A stretch of 64,000 bases of DNA from UBA3937 sp050951585 (lineage in GTDB: Bacteria; Bacillota; Peptococcia; DRI-13; DTU073): the NCBI GenBank assembly GCA_050951585.1, contig JBMNJI010000013.1:36657-100656 (forward strand), in the 5' to 3' direction. Within the stretch, counting starts at the first letter, position 1. Each line of letters begins with the position of its first letter. Of this stretch, positions 52,989-62,533 are shown piece by piece. The position numbers and the translations under genes are program-made. The notes below the pieces were generated by a model. The model did no database searches, had not been told where the DNA came from, and saw only the letters and a list, made by a program, of their open reading frames with translations.

Positions 52989-54449
52989 TTATTTTTCTTG
53001 TCCTTCCGCCAGATAATCTTTTAATCTTATTACAGCCGCCCTGACCTGTTCCGGGGAAGTTCCGCCATATGTACGGCGACGGCCTACCACATTCTCCAGC
53101 TTTATGGCCTCATAAACATCCTCCGTAAACAGTGTTTCCCCCTTGTCTGCGGTATCGGCTTGATTAATTGTATCCTGATCCTGCGCCAAACCGCTTTCCC
53201 GGCGTAATTCCTCCAGAGTCAGATCCTCCAGGGCTTTCCCCTGCTCTATACAATAATGGATCAAACTGCCCACCACATGATGGGCATCCCGGAAGCCCAG
53301 CCCTTTGCGCACCAGGTAATCAGCTAAATCGGTGGCATTGGAAAAACCTTTCTGCGCGGCTTCCCGCATCCTTTCCCGATTAAATTTCAGGGTGGCCAGC
53401 ATCGGCGTAAAAATCTCCAGACACATCTGCACTGTCTTCACCCCGTCAAAAAGGGCTTCCTTATCCTCCTGCATATCCTTGTTATAGGCCAGGGGCAAGC
53501 CTTTCAACACCGTCAACAAAGTCAGCATATCCCCATAAACCCGGCCTGTTTTCCCCCGGATGAGCTCGGCCACATCGGGGTTCTTTTTCTGGGGCATAAT
53601 CGAGGAACCGGTACTGTATGCATCATCGAGCTCCACAAAAGCCCATTCCTGGCTCCCCCACAAAATAATCTCCTCACAAAAGCGCGAAAGATGCACCATA
53701 ATCAGCGACAAGGCTCCCAAAAACTCCACCACATAATCCCGGTCGGACACACTGTCCATGCTGTTTTCCGATACTTTGGCAAAGCCCAACTCCCGGGCGA
53801 CCATCTCCCGGTCAAGAGGGAAGGTGGTGCCCGCCAACGCCCCCGCGCCTAACGGCAGGACATCCGTCCGTTTGTAACAGTCACTAAGGCGTTCCAGATC
53901 TCTTTTCCACATCTCGGCATAGGCCAACAGATGATGTCCCAGCGTAACCGGCTGGGCAATCTGCAGATGGGTGTAACCGGGCATAATTGTCTCGGCGTGC
54001 TGTTCAGCCAAGCTCACCAAGGTCTCCAGCAAGTGCCGCAACAGCTTTTGCGTGGCCCGGATCTCCTCTTTCGCATACATCCGCGTATCCAGCGCTACCT
54101 GGTCATTCCGGCTCCGTGCCGTATGCAGTTTTTTGGCTACTGCTCCTATTCTCTCCGTCAAAAGCATCTCAATATTCATATGAATATCTTCCGCTTCCAC
54201 CGAAAACTGCACCTTCCCTGCTTCAATTTCCTGCCATAAAGCTTCTAAACCGGCGATGATCTGTTCTGCCTCTTCCCTGGCGATAATCCTTGTCTCACCT
54301 AACATCCGCGCATGAGCAATACTGCCACGAAGATCGTAACGGTAAAGCTCCTGATCAAAACCAATGGAAGAATGAAAATCATCCATGAGTTGCGCCGTTT
54401 CTTTGGCAAAGCGACCTCCCCAAAGCTTCATGTTCTTCGTATCCTTCAT
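52989..54449 (-). CDS. argH: Argininosuccinate lyase
   Basis: The last enzyme of arginine synthesis, splitting argininosuccinate to arginine and fumarate. The 486-residue protein starts near MKLWGGRFAKE and contains TARSRNDQVALDTRMY, GYTHLQIAQPVTLGHH and the signature GSSIMPQKKNPD. About 20 extra residues at the C-terminus (ending YLAEGQEK) are within family range. The start shares one base with the argG stop (TAATG), so translation is coupled. It is the last gene before the terminator at 52942-52980. Confidence 0.97.
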   Translation of the reverse strand: MKDTKNMKLWGGRFAKETAQLMDDFHSSIGFDQELYRYDLRGSIAHARMLGETRIIAREEAEQIIAGLEALWQEIEAGKVQFSVEAEDIHMNIEMLLTERIGAVAKKLHTARSRNDQVALDTRMYAKEEIRATQKLLRHLLETLVSLAEQHAETIMPGYTHLQIAQPVTLGHHLLAYAEMWKRDLERLSDCYKRTDVLPLGAGALAGTTFPLDREMVARELGFAKVSENSMDSVSDRDYVVEFLGALSLIMVHLSRFCEEIILWGSQEWAFVELDDAYSTGSSIMPQKKNPDVAELIRGKTGRVYGDMLTLLTVLKGLPLAYNKDMQEDKEALFDGVKTVQMCLEIFTPMLATLKFNRERMREAAQKGFSNATDLADYLVRKGLGFRDAHHVVGSLIHYCIEQGKALEDLTLEELRRESGLAQDQDTINQADTADKGETLFTEDVYEAIKLENVVGRRRTYGGTSPEQVRAAVIRLKDYLAEGQEK

Positions 54450-55657
54450 TACTTCAACCCTGCCTCTTTTTTCATTAAAGCCCGCACCTTCAAGGGTAAA
54501 CCAAAAAGATTGATAAACCCTTCCGCATCCTTTTGATTATAGACCTCATCCTCCCCAAAGGTCGCGAAGGCTTCGTTATATAAGGAATAAGGTGAAGTCG
54601 CTCCGGCCGGAGTACAATTTCCCTTATATAATTTCATCTTTACCGTTCCGGTAACCGTCTCCTGCGTAACATCCACAAAGGCCGCCAAAGCCTCCCGCAA
54701 GGGATGGAACCAGACCCCATCATAGACCAGTTCGGCGTAACGTTGCGCTACCAGCTCTTTGTAATGCAGCGTCATCCGGTCGAGCGTCAATAACTCCAAT
54801 TCCTGATGGGCTTTATACAATACTGTCCCTCCCGGCGTCTCATAGACACCACGGGACTTCATCCCCACCAACCGGTTCTCCACCATATCGGCAATGCCTA
54901 CCCCGTTCTCGCCGGCTATTTTATTCAAGGTCTCGACGATTTGCACCGGATGAAGAGTCTTCCCGTCAACCGCTACCGGAACCCCCCTTTCAAACCGGAT
55001 CTCCACATACGCAGGCTGATCCGGAGCTTTTTCCGGTGGCGTGATCATCATGAGCAGGTCATCTTGCGGCGCATTCGCCGGGTCTTCCAAATCTGCTCCC
55101 TCATGGCTTAAGTGCCAAAGATTCCTGTCCATACTGTACGGTCTTTCCTTGGTCACTGGGACAGCAATCCCACGGGCCTTCGCGTATTCAATCTCCTCTT
55201 CCCTGGATTTCAAATCCCAGATCCGCCACGGCGCAATGATTTTCATCTCCGGTGCCAGTGCCTTAATGGTCAATTCAAAACGCACCTGGTCATTCCCTTT
55301 CCCGGTGCAGCCATGGGCGATCGCCTCGGCCCCTTCCTGATGAGCAATCTCCACGATCCTTTTGGCAATCAACGGACGGGCAAAAGAGGTCCCCAGCAGA
55401 TATTTCCCTTCATAGACCGCCCCTGCCTTTAATGTCGGAAAGATATATTCTGTCACGAATTCTTCTTTTAAATCCTCAATATATATTTTACTGGCACCGG
55501 TCTTAATCGCCTTTTCCCGTAAAGGTGCCAGTTCTTCGCCCTGTCCTACATCTGCGGCTACGGCAATTACTTCGTAACCGTAATTCTCCTTCAACCAGGG
55601 AATAATGATTGAGGTATCCAACCCTCCTGAATATGCTAAAACAACCTTCTTCGCCAT
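54449..55657 (-). CDS. argG: Argininosuccinate synthase
   Basis: This 402-residue enzyme joins citrulline and aspartate using ATP. It begins KKVVLAYSGGLDTSIIIPWL, the PP-loop, and has AIAHGCTGKGNDQVRFE, PWRIWDLKSREEEIEYA and YSMDRNLWHLSHEG. Everything is standard for the family. It follows argF by about 95 bp and precedes argH with a 1-base overlap. Confidence 0.97.
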   Translation of the reverse strand: MAKKVVLAYSGGLDTSIIIPWLKENYGYEVIAVAADVGQGEELAPLREKAIKTGASKIYIEDLKEEFVTEYIFPTLKAGAVYEGKYLLGTSFARPLIAKRIVEIAHQEGAEAIAHGCTGKGNDQVRFELTIKALAPEMKIIAPWRIWDLKSREEEIEYAKARGIAVPVTKERPYSMDRNLWHLSHEGADLEDPANAPQDDLLMMITPPEKAPDQPAYVEIRFERGVPVAVDGKTLHPVQIVETLNKIAGENGVGIADMVENRLVGMKSRGVYETPGGTVLYKAHQELELLTLDRMTLHYKELVAQRYAELVYDGVWFHPLREALAAFVDVTQETVTGTVKMKLYKGNCTPAGATSPYSLYNEAFATFGEDEVYNQKDAEGFINLFGLPLKVRALMKKEAGLK

Positions 55658-55752
55658 TTTGCTGACCCCTTTCCCATTCCTTATCCTTTCAATTTCTGCT
55701 CTTTTTACTTTTTACTTTTTCTTTTCGAATAAATAAGGTGCGCTACCTTAAT

Positions 55753-56682
55753 CTAACCAAGCAAAGCCGCCAGAATCGCCTTATGGGCATGCATCCGGTT
55801 TTCCGCTTCATCAAAGACAACCGACTGCGGACCTTCAATCACCTCTGCCGTAATCTCTTCACCGCGATGGGCCGGCAAACAATGCAGAACAATCGCCTCC
55901 TGCTCCGCCAAGGACAGCAACTCCTGATTAATCTGGTAAGCGGCAAAAATCCTGCGGCGCTCCTCCGCTTCCTTTTCCTGTCCCATACTGGCCCATACAT
56001 CCGTATACAAGACCTGCGCCCGTTTTACCGCTTCTTCCGGCTCTCTCACGATCCTGATCTGCTGAGCATTTTCGGCCAGCTCTTTAGCCTTCGCTACTAC
56101 CGCGGCATTCGGCTCATAGCCTTCCGGGCAGGCCACCGTTACTTCCATCCCCATAATGGCTCCGGCAAGCAACAGACTATGCGCCACATTATTGCCATCA
56201 CCGATATAGGCCAGTTTTAGCCCGGCGATCGTCCCCTTGTGCTCCCAAATAGTCAAAAGATCAGCCAGGGCCTGCGTAGGATGAAAATCATCCGTCAACC
56301 CGTTAATGACCGGCACATCCGCGTATTTAGCCAGATCCAGTACCTCCTGATGGCTGTAAGTGCGAATCAGAATCCCATCAACAAATCTGGCCAACACTCT
56401 GGCTGTATCCTCAATCGGCTCACCTCTGCCCATCTGCAACTCATTTTTGCTCAAAAACATGGCCATCCCGCCTAAGTGAAACATCGCGGCCTCAAAAGAA
56501 ACCCGCGTGCGGGTAGATGCTTTCTGAAAGATCATCGCTAAAGTTTTTCCCTTTAGTATTTCATGAGGTATACCCGCCTTTTGCTTCATTTTGAGGTCTT
56601 TCGCCAACTCCAGCAAATACCAGATCTCTTCTCTGCTAAAATCAGCCAAGGTTAGAAAATCCCGTCCCTTTAAATTGATCAT
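55753..56682 (-). CDS. argF: Ornithine carbamoyltransferase
   Basis: A protein of about 309 residues that makes citrulline from ornithine and carbamoyl phosphate. The carbamoyl-phosphate motif STRTRVSFE and the ornithine/catalytic motif HCLPAHRGEEI are present, with DVWASMGQE between. ATG 56682 follows GTGGGG nine bases upstream. A TTG at 56712 that overlaps the argD stop would add 10 residues without support. It lies between argD and argG. Confidence 0.96.
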   Translation of the reverse strand: MINLKGRDFLTLADFSREEIWYLLELAKDLKMKQKAGIPHEILKGKTLAMIFQKASTRTRVSFEAAMFHLGGMAMFLSKNELQMGRGEPIEDTARVLARFVDGILIRTYSHQEVLDLAKYADVPVINGLTDDFHPTQALADLLTIWEHKGTIAGLKLAYIGDGNNVAHSLLLAGAIMGMEVTVACPEGYEPNAAVVAKAKELAENAQQIRIVREPEEAVKRAQVLYTDVWASMGQEKEAEERRRIFAAYQINQELLSLAEQEAIVLHCLPAHRGEEITAEVIEGPQSVVFDEAENRMHAHKAILAALLG

Positions 56683-56708
56683 CTTAATATTCCCCCACTT
56701 TAGCGTTT

Positions 56709-57923
56709 TCAACTATTCATTTCTGCGCCAATTTCCTCCAAGGCAGCCTTCAAAATGCTGATCCCTTCATTTAAATCAGCAAAACTGATATTTAGCGGCG
56801 GCGCCAACCTTAACACATTATTTTGCACACAATTAATTAAGACTCCTTTTTCCTGACATAGCTCCTGCACCCTTTTGCCTTCTATCGTCAGCTCAATCCC
56901 GAGCAAAAGCCCCATGCCCCTGATCTCTTTGATCAACGGTAGATCTTTCCGGAATTTATTGATAATTTTTTTGAGATATTCACCTTTCTGCTCGGCCTTC
57001 CTGGCCAGTTCCTCCGAGAAAATCATCGTCAGAGCCGCATTCGCTGCCGCGCAAGCCAAAGGATTGCCGCCAAAAGTAGAGGCATGCTGTCCCGGTCCCA
57101 AGACGTTCGCCGCCGCACCGCGGGCCACAATCGCCCCGATTGGGAAGCCGCCGCCTAGTCCCTTCGCTATAGTAAAGACATCCGGTTCCACCCCATAATG
57201 TTCATAGGCAAAAAGTCTCCCTGTACGCCCTAACCCCGTTTGGACCTCGTCCAGGATGAAAAGCAGATCTTTTTCCGTACAAAGGGCTCTAACCCCTTCC
57301 AGATACTCCGGCGTGGCGGGGTGAACGCCTCCTTCGCCCTGGACAGGTTCCAGCATGATCGCGCACGTCTTTGCCGTAACGGCATCTTGTAGGGCTTTTA
57401 AATCGTTATACGGAACATATTTAAACCCAGGTACTAACGGCGTAAATGCCCGTTGATATTTTTCCTGCCCTGTCGCTGTTAAAGCACCCATTGTCCGCCC
57501 GTGAAATGAATGCACCGCCGTGATAATTTCGCCCCGCTCAGCTTCAAGGCCATATTTATCAGCGGAATACTTGCGCGCTATCTTAATCGCTCCTTCGTTC
57601 GCCTCTGCTCCGCTGTTGCAGAAAAACACCTTTTCGCCGCAGGAGTTATCTACCAGGAGTTTTGCTAAAAGCACCTGCGGTTCGTTCCAGTAAAGATTAG
57701 AACAATGAATGAGGTGGTCGGCCTGTTCTTTAATCGCTTGAACCACCCTCGGATGACAGTGTCCTAAGTTATTTACGGCAATTCCACTAATCAAGTCAAT
57801 ATATTTTTTCCCATTACTATCCCAGACATGACTCCCCTTCCCTCTCACCAGCGCGAGAGGCTGGCGTGAATATGTATTCATCACATATTCCTGCCCCATT
57901 TCCTTAATGGTCTGATTATCCAT
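56709..57923 (-). CDS. argD: Acetylornithine aminotransferase
   Basis: A PLP enzyme of about 404 residues. FFCNSGAEANEGAIKIARKY, SFHGRTMGALTATGQ, FILDEVQTGLGRTGRLFAYEH, the PLP-Lys in FTIAKGLGGGFPIGA, and ASTFGGNPLACAAA are all present. It converts N-acetylglutamate semialdehyde to N-acetylornithine. ATG 57923 after GGGGAGGG is preferred; the frame to 57959 overlaps argJ. argB, usually just before argD, is absent. Confidence 0.96.
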   Translation of the reverse strand: MDNQTIKEMGQEYVMNTYSRQPLALVRGKGSHVWDSNGKKYIDLISGIAVNNLGHCHPRVVQAIKEQADHLIHCSNLYWNEPQVLLAKLLVDNSCGEKVFFCNSGAEANEGAIKIARKYSADKYGLEAERGEIITAVHSFHGRTMGALTATGQEKYQRAFTPLVPGFKYVPYNDLKALQDAVTAKTCAIMLEPVQGEGGVHPATPEYLEGVRALCTEKDLLFILDEVQTGLGRTGRLFAYEHYGVEPDVFTIAKGLGGGFPIGAIVARGAAANVLGPGQHASTFGGNPLACAAANAALTMIFSEELARKAEQKGEYLKKIINKFRKDLPLIKEIRGMGLLLGIELTIEGKRVQELCQEKGVLINCVQNNVLRLAPPLNISFADLNEGISILKAALEEIGAEMNS

Positions 57924-57939
57924 CTCTAACCCTCCCCTG

Positions 57940-59157
57940 TTATGACCTGTAATCAGCATTTATTTTGACATACTCGTAAGACAAATCACAACCCCAGGCT
58001 TTGGCCGCATAATCTCCGGCATGTAAATCAATAATAATCCTTATTTCTTTTTCGGTCAGGATCATTCCTGCCGCTTTTTCATCAAAATCTATCCCTGCCC
58101 CGTTCCTCGCAACCTGAAGATCACCGAGATAGATATCTACCGTGGCGGGATTAAACTGTGCCTCCGAATAACCTAAAGCACAAATAATCCGTCCCCAATT
58201 GGCATCTTCACCAAAAAGGGCCGCTTTAACCAGATTGGAACCAGCAACAGCACGTGCGGCCTTGCAGGCATCTCCCAAGCTTGGGGCATTGACTACGCAA
58301 ACCTCCAATAGCTTCGTCGCTCCTTCTCCATCACCCGCAATCATTTTGGCTAAGATCTGGCATACTTCCTTTAATGCTTCGCAAAAAAGCTGATAATCAG
58401 GACTATTGAGATCCTCCAGCAGGGTGTTCCCCGCCCGGCCATTCGCCAATACCACCACTGTATCATTGGTACTGGTATCTCCATCCACGGTAACCATATT
58501 AAAAGATTCCTCATTGGCTCTCCGTAAAGCCTCCTGTAGACAAGCACTGCTAATCGCCGCATCAGTAGTAATAAACCCTAACATGGTCGCCATATTTGGA
58601 TGGATCATCCCCGAGCCCTTGGCCATACCACCCAAGAAGACCTTTTTCCCGTCAAGCTCAATCTGCAGGGCTACCTCTTTGACCCGGGTATCTGTGGTCA
58701 TAATAGCCTTGGCCGCTAACCTTCCCCCTTCAGCGGAAAGCATTTGGCCGGCTTCCAGAATTCCTTGCTGAACCTTGTCCATCGGTAAATCCGTTCCAAT
58801 TACACCCGTTGAAGCGACCAGGATTTCCTCCGGTTGACATCCTACGGCCTGAGCGGCCATTTTCGTCATCAATATTGCATTGGTAATCCCTTGCTCCCCG
58901 GTACAGGCATTAGCACACCCGCTGTTAACGACAACGCCCCGGTAAACCCCTGCCGCCTGCAAATACTTTTTGGAAACCTGCACCGGCGCGGCCGCATATT
59001 TATTCGTAGTAAAAACCCCTGCCGCTACGGCCGGCTCCTCCGAGACAAGCAGGGCCAGGTCATATCTGTCTGGATACTTGATGCCCGCCGCCGCTACTCC
59101 GGCCACAAAACCTTGGGGAGATGTCACTCCGCCTCCTTTTATGACAACAGCTTGCAT
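57940..59157 (-). CDS. argJ: Glutamate N-acetyltransferase (ornithine acetyltransferase)
   Basis: This 405-residue protein recycles acetyl groups from acetylornithine to glutamate. It is expected to self-cleave at the Ala-Thr bond before the catalytic Thr in KGSGMIHPNMATMLGF. FTTNKYAAAPV and NSGCANACTGEQG are also present. ArgJ may be bifunctional and replace argA, and no argA is seen. A gap of about 120 bp with no recognisable element separates it from argC. Confidence 0.96.
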   Translation of the reverse strand: MQAVVIKGGGVTSPQGFVAGVAAAGIKYPDRYDLALLVSEEPAVAAGVFTTNKYAAAPVQVSKKYLQAAGVYRGVVVNSGCANACTGEQGITNAILMTKMAAQAVGCQPEEILVASTGVIGTDLPMDKVQQGILEAGQMLSAEGGRLAAKAIMTTDTRVKEVALQIELDGKKVFLGGMAKGSGMIHPNMATMLGFITTDAAISSACLQEALRRANEESFNMVTVDGDTSTNDTVVVLANGRAGNTLLEDLNSPDYQLFCEALKEVCQILAKMIAGDGEGATKLLEVCVVNAPSLGDACKAARAVAGSNLVKAALFGEDANWGRIICALGYSEAQFNPATVDIYLGDLQVARNGAGIDFDEKAAGMILTEKEIRIIIDLHAGDYAAKAWGCDLSYEYVKINADYRS

Positions 59158-59277
59158 TATTTCATCATCTCCATCTCTTGTCTTGTTCAGTCTCTTTCCG
59201 ATATTACTTCTTGCCAGTTTGCAGTGACCGTCTTAAGCGAGGCTATTGTAAAACGCGGTCAACTTTTTATTAAAGAA

Positions 59278-60315
59278 TTAAGGAAACAGAGCAAGCCTGG
59301 GCAGTCCCATGGTCTCCTCTAAACCACACAGCAGATTCATATTTTGGATCGCCTGCCCCGAAGCCCCCTTGGTCAGATTATCAATTACCGAGATAATGAC
59401 TAGTCTGCCCGTCCTTTCATCCAAAGAAAAACCAAGATCACAATAATTCGTCCCATGTACCCATTTCGTATGCGGGAATTCGCCTTGCGGATAGAGCCTG
59501 ATAAAAGGCTCCCGCCCATAATATTCCCGGTATACCTCCATGATCCGGCCGGCATCCTGCGTTTCGGGCAGACAATAGATCGTACTCATCATACCCCGGG
59601 TCAGAGGAACCAAATGGGGTGTAAAACTAATCCGGATCTCTTTTTCAGCAAGCGCCGACAACTCCTGTTCTATCTCCGGAAGATGACGGTGTTTGGGTAA
59701 CCCGTATGCTTTTAAATCCTCGTTTACCTCACTATAAAGGGAGGCCGTATTTAAACCCCGTCCGGCTCCGCTGACCCCTGATTTACTGTCCGCAATGATA
59801 GAGCGGGGATCGAGCAGTTTTTCTTTGAGAAGCGGATAGAGTGCTAAAATAATCGTCGTTGGATAACAACCGGGGTTAGCAATGATTTGCGCCTTTTTAA
59901 TCTCTTCCCGCTTTATTTCCGGTAAGCCGTAGACAGCCTGGGCCAGTAGGTTTTCGGCCGGTGCTTCTTTTTTATACCACTCAGCATAACTTGCCCGGCT
60001 TTTTAGGCGAAAATCCGCCCCCAAATCCACTACTTTTTTACCAGACATATTAATTTTCTCCACAAATGCTCCGCTTAACCCATGCGGCAATGCTAAAAAA
60101 ATCACATCCGCTTCTTCCAGTAAGGCGGGATCGTCCGGATCGCTGCACTCTAAATCAACTAATTTGCGAAAATGAGGGTAAACCTCACTGTATTTTTTCC
60201 GTGCGTAGCTTTGCGTCCCTAAACCGACTATTTCTACGGCGGGATGCTGCGCCAACAGCCTGACCAGTTCCTGTCCCGTATACCCTGTCGCGCCAATAAT
60301 GCTGACCTTCACCAT
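59278..60315 (-). CDS. argC: N-acetyl-gamma-glutamyl-phosphate reductase
   Basis: This 345-residue NADPH-dependent reductase acts after N-acetylglutamate kinase. The Rossmann motif IIGATGYTGQELVRLL opens the protein and the catalytic Cys lies in IANPGCYPTTIIL. Later blocks are PHLVPLTRGMMSTIY and a C-terminal DNLTKGASGQAIQNMN. It is the first gene of the arg operon, about 60 bp downstream of its ARG-box promoter. Confidence 0.96.
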   Translation of the reverse strand: MVKVSIIGATGYTGQELVRLLAQHPAVEIVGLGTQSYARKKYSEVYPHFRKLVDLECSDPDDPALLEEADVIFLALPHGLSGAFVEKINMSGKKVVDLGADFRLKSRASYAEWYKKEAPAENLLAQAVYGLPEIKREEIKKAQIIANPGCYPTTIILALYPLLKEKLLDPRSIIADSKSGVSGAGRGLNTASLYSEVNEDLKAYGLPKHRHLPEIEQELSALAEKEIRISFTPHLVPLTRGMMSTIYCLPETQDAGRIMEVYREYYGREPFIRLYPQGEFPHTKWVHGTNYCDLGFSLDERTGRLVIISVIDNLTKGASGQAIQNMNLLCGLEETMGLPRLALFP

Positions 60316-60377
60316 TACTTTTCACCTCATTTGCTTTTGCATTTGCTTTTAGTATTACTCTTAGCTATTTTTTTATA

Positions 60378-60406
60378 ATTATACACGACAATGCATAATT
60401 ATGCAA
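60378..60406 (-). promoter_or_regulatory. arg operon promoter with overlapping ARG box
   Basis: On the minus strand TTGCAT (60406-60401), a 17-bp spacer and TATAAT (60383-60378). The palindrome TGCATAATTATGCA (60405-60392) resembles the ArgR/AhrC ARG box and covers the -35 box and half the spacer; a weaker half-like GTATAATTATA lies over the -10. Arginine-dependent repression by an ArgR homologue is inferred. Confidence 0.82.
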
Positions 60407-60420
60407 TGCCTGCGTTGATA

Positions 60421-60446
60421 AAAAAACCCCGGTCTATGCCGGGTTT
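60421..60446 (-). terminator. Terminator of the HD-GYP gene
   Basis: AAACCCGG pairs with CCGGGGTTT (one bulge) and is followed by a T run on the minus strand. It overlaps the HD-GYP stop codon and isolates that gene from the arg operon promoter just downstream. Confidence 0.8.
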
Positions 60447-61483
60447 ATTTTTGCCAATTTGCGTCGCTCTTGTTCAGAAATTACTTCTGTTATGCAAAGT
60501 CCAAAGTCTTTGGAAAGATCAAGCTCCGGAAAATCCTTTTTTAGAATGCCTTTTTCATCTGTAATTATTTTAATTACCGGGCGGGTTGGGAACTCACGGG
60601 TGACCTCGATCACAACGCCAATTGCCCCATTATTTAAGCGTATTGTTGCCCCGACAGGATAAGGGGCGATATTCGTACTAAAAGCGCCAAGAATGTCTGG
60701 ATTATATGCCTTGCCGCCCTCCGCCAGTATCTTCTCCAATGCTTGATGCGGATAAATCCGCAAACGTTTATCGGGGTGATTCACTAAGTTATAATAATCG
60801 TTACAAATACACGTAATTGCCGCATTGAGATGAATCTCTTCACCTTTGATCTGTCGCGGATAGCCTGTCCCATCAAATCTTTCGTGATGCTGGAAAGCGG
60901 TATGCGCGATGAGGACGCTAAGTGCTCTGTTTTCTCTCAAAAGTTCAAACCCTTTTGTTGTGTGCTCCGGTCCCTGATCAATTGATTTGCCAATGTCATG
61001 GAGGATAGCCCCCATCCCCAGCGTTTTCAGTTTTAATTCGTCTAAGCCTAATTCTTTCCCGGTTAAAATACTTAACACGCAGACTCCGACAGAATGGCTA
61101 TAGAGAAACGCATCCGCCTTACTGGGCTCTACTAATTGGAATAACACTTTTGAGGTGCCTTTTATTTCGTCCATAATCTCATTGACCATATTGCTAACCG
61201 GTGTGATATCTACTTTGTTTTGCACGCTTGCACTCTTGACAACATCTTTCACAACCTTGACGGTTTGCAGCTTAACCTCATCCTTGATAATAGGTTCAAC
61301 ATCCAGTGGTCCGACAAATTCATCTTCGATATAAACAAAAGGGATGCCCATCGCAGTGAGTTTGGTAATATACAAGGAATTAAGTAGAATTCCGGCACTT
61401 AAAAGGACCCTGCCAGCCTCATCATAGATACTCCTTGCAATACGCATTCCACTCTTTAATTCTTCTACATTAATCGCGCGCAT
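60434..61483 (-). CDS. HD-GYP domain protein
   Basis: A protein of about 349 residues from ATG 61483 (AAAGGAAGG). The N-terminal part (about 1-60) is of the DUF3391 type (GMRIARSIYDEAGRVLLSAG). The HD domain has ILHDIGK and the GYP signature HHERFDGTGYP, with the second metal His between. HD-GYP proteins with these residues usually hydrolyse cyclic di-GMP. No membrane segment or receiver domain is present. A longer frame to 61531 lacks a ribosome site. Confidence 0.88.
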   Translation of the reverse strand: MRAINVEELKSGMRIARSIYDEAGRVLLSAGILLNSLYITKLTAMGIPFVYIEDEFVGPLDVEPIIKDEVKLQTVKVVKDVVKSASVQNKVDITPVSNMVNEIMDEIKGTSKVLFQLVEPSKADAFLYSHSVGVCVLSILTGKELGLDELKLKTLGMGAILHDIGKSIDQGPEHTTKGFELLRENRALSVLIAHTAFQHHERFDGTGYPRQIKGEEIHLNAAITCICNDYYNLVNHPDKRLRIYPHQALEKILAEGGKAYNPDILGAFSTNIAPYPVGATIRLNNGAIGVVIEVTREFPTRPVIKIITDEKGILKKDFPELDLSKDFGLCITEVISEQERRKLAKINPA

Positions 61484-61575
61484 AATTAACCTTCCTTTTA
61501 AGTCAAAGTCATATAAGATTTTTATTAGCATCCTAACAATAGACTAGCATAAACTTTCTTCGTTGACAAATATTT

Positions 61576-62313
61576 TTAATGGGGTTCGTCGCCGTATTCC
61601 ATTAAGTATCTTACTATCCCTGCATAGATTGACCAGGCCAGTTTCTGCTGATATTCCTCCTCCTGGAGAAGCTTCTCTTCCTTGGGATTAGAGAGGAAAC
61701 CTAATTCAACGTTCACAATAGGGATTTGGGCTCTTTTAAAGATAAGCGTCGAGTCATCGGCTTTGGGCTTTCTGGTCGTATTCCCCGGAAAGGCCGTCAA
61801 CTCCTCCTGGATACAGGTGGCCAGTTCCTTACTCCCCGGCACATCCGGCGCATAGAAGGTTTGTGCGCCAAACCACCGACTTGATGGGAACGCATTACAG
61901 TGGATCGCAATATAAAGATTCGCCCGCACATTCTCAATTATTTCCACCCGATGGATTAGATCTGCCCTTTTCCGCTCCCGGACCGTGTTCTCCCCATCAC
62001 TTAAGGCCTTATCCTCAGCTCTGGTCAGATGAACGAGGCCGCCACCCTGCACCAGTAATGAATAAAGCTTTTTCGCTACCGCCAGATTAATATCTTTCTC
62101 CAAAACCCCACTGGCGCTAACCTTCCCGGGGTCTTCACCGCCATGCCCCGGATCAACAAGGAAAACACGCCCTGCCACAATCCAGGACATGGCCTCCACC
62201 GCGCTTTTATCCTGTTTCTCCCCCCAGACGGCAAATCCGGCCAAACAAAAACAAACCACCCCGACTAAAGCCACCCAGGTTATGGTTTGTTTTTTTAACA
62301 GGATAATTTTCAC
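61576..62313 (-). CDS. cwlD: CwlD-like germination N-acetylmuramoyl-L-alanine amidase
   Basis: A protein of about 245 residues with an N-terminal membrane/signal segment (about 9-28) and an Amidase_3 domain: VDPGHGGEDPG, LEKDINLAVAKKL, YIAIHCNAFPSSRWFGAQTFY and VNVELGFLSNPKEEKLL. The SxRWxGAQTFY block and length match CwlD, which removes side peptides so that muramic-delta-lactam can form in spore cortex. The start is probably GTG 62313 after AAAGGGG; a TTG at 62349 is the alternative. It precedes the HD-GYP gene. Confidence 0.85.
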   Translation of the reverse strand: MKIILLKKQTITWVALVGVVCFCLAGFAVWGEKQDKSAVEAMSWIVAGRVFLVDPGHGGEDPGKVSASGVLEKDINLAVAKKLYSLLVQGGGLVHLTRAEDKALSDGENTVRERKRADLIHRVEIIENVRANLYIAIHCNAFPSSRWFGAQTFYAPDVPGSKELATCIQEELTAFPGNTTRKPKADDSTLIFKRAQIPIVNVELGFLSNPKEEKLLQEEEYQQKLAWSIYAGIVRYLMEYGDEPH

Positions 62314-62495
62314 TTCTTTCGCCCCTTTGCTTTTTACCTTATCTATCAATTAAGATATTAAGCAGGGGTTTTTTCTATGCTGATTAGTTGAATGGATTAG
62401 TTTATATAAATAAAGTATACTATATAGGTACATGCGAGCAAAAAAAGAGCCACATTAGGAGCGGTCAGATAGGGATTATTAATTCCTGAAAAATT

Positions 62496-62532
62496 CGGCA
62501 TAGTCGTTGATATTCGGCTATGCCGTTTTTTG
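62496..62532. terminator. Terminator next to recombinase remnant
   Basis: CGGCATAG/CTATGCCG (62496-62503 with 62518-62525), then a run of T on plus and AATTTTT on minus. It lies just past the recombinase stop on the minus strand. Confidence 0.75.
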
Positions 62533-62533
62533 T

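Noticed and set aside
59158..59277. Possible argB remnant between argC and argJ
   Set aside because: The 120-bp gap shows no kinase motif in any frame.
58834..59322. 162-codon frame on the plus strand over argJ
   Set aside because: Antisense shadow of argJ and the argC-argJ gap, with no ribosome site or recognisable domain.
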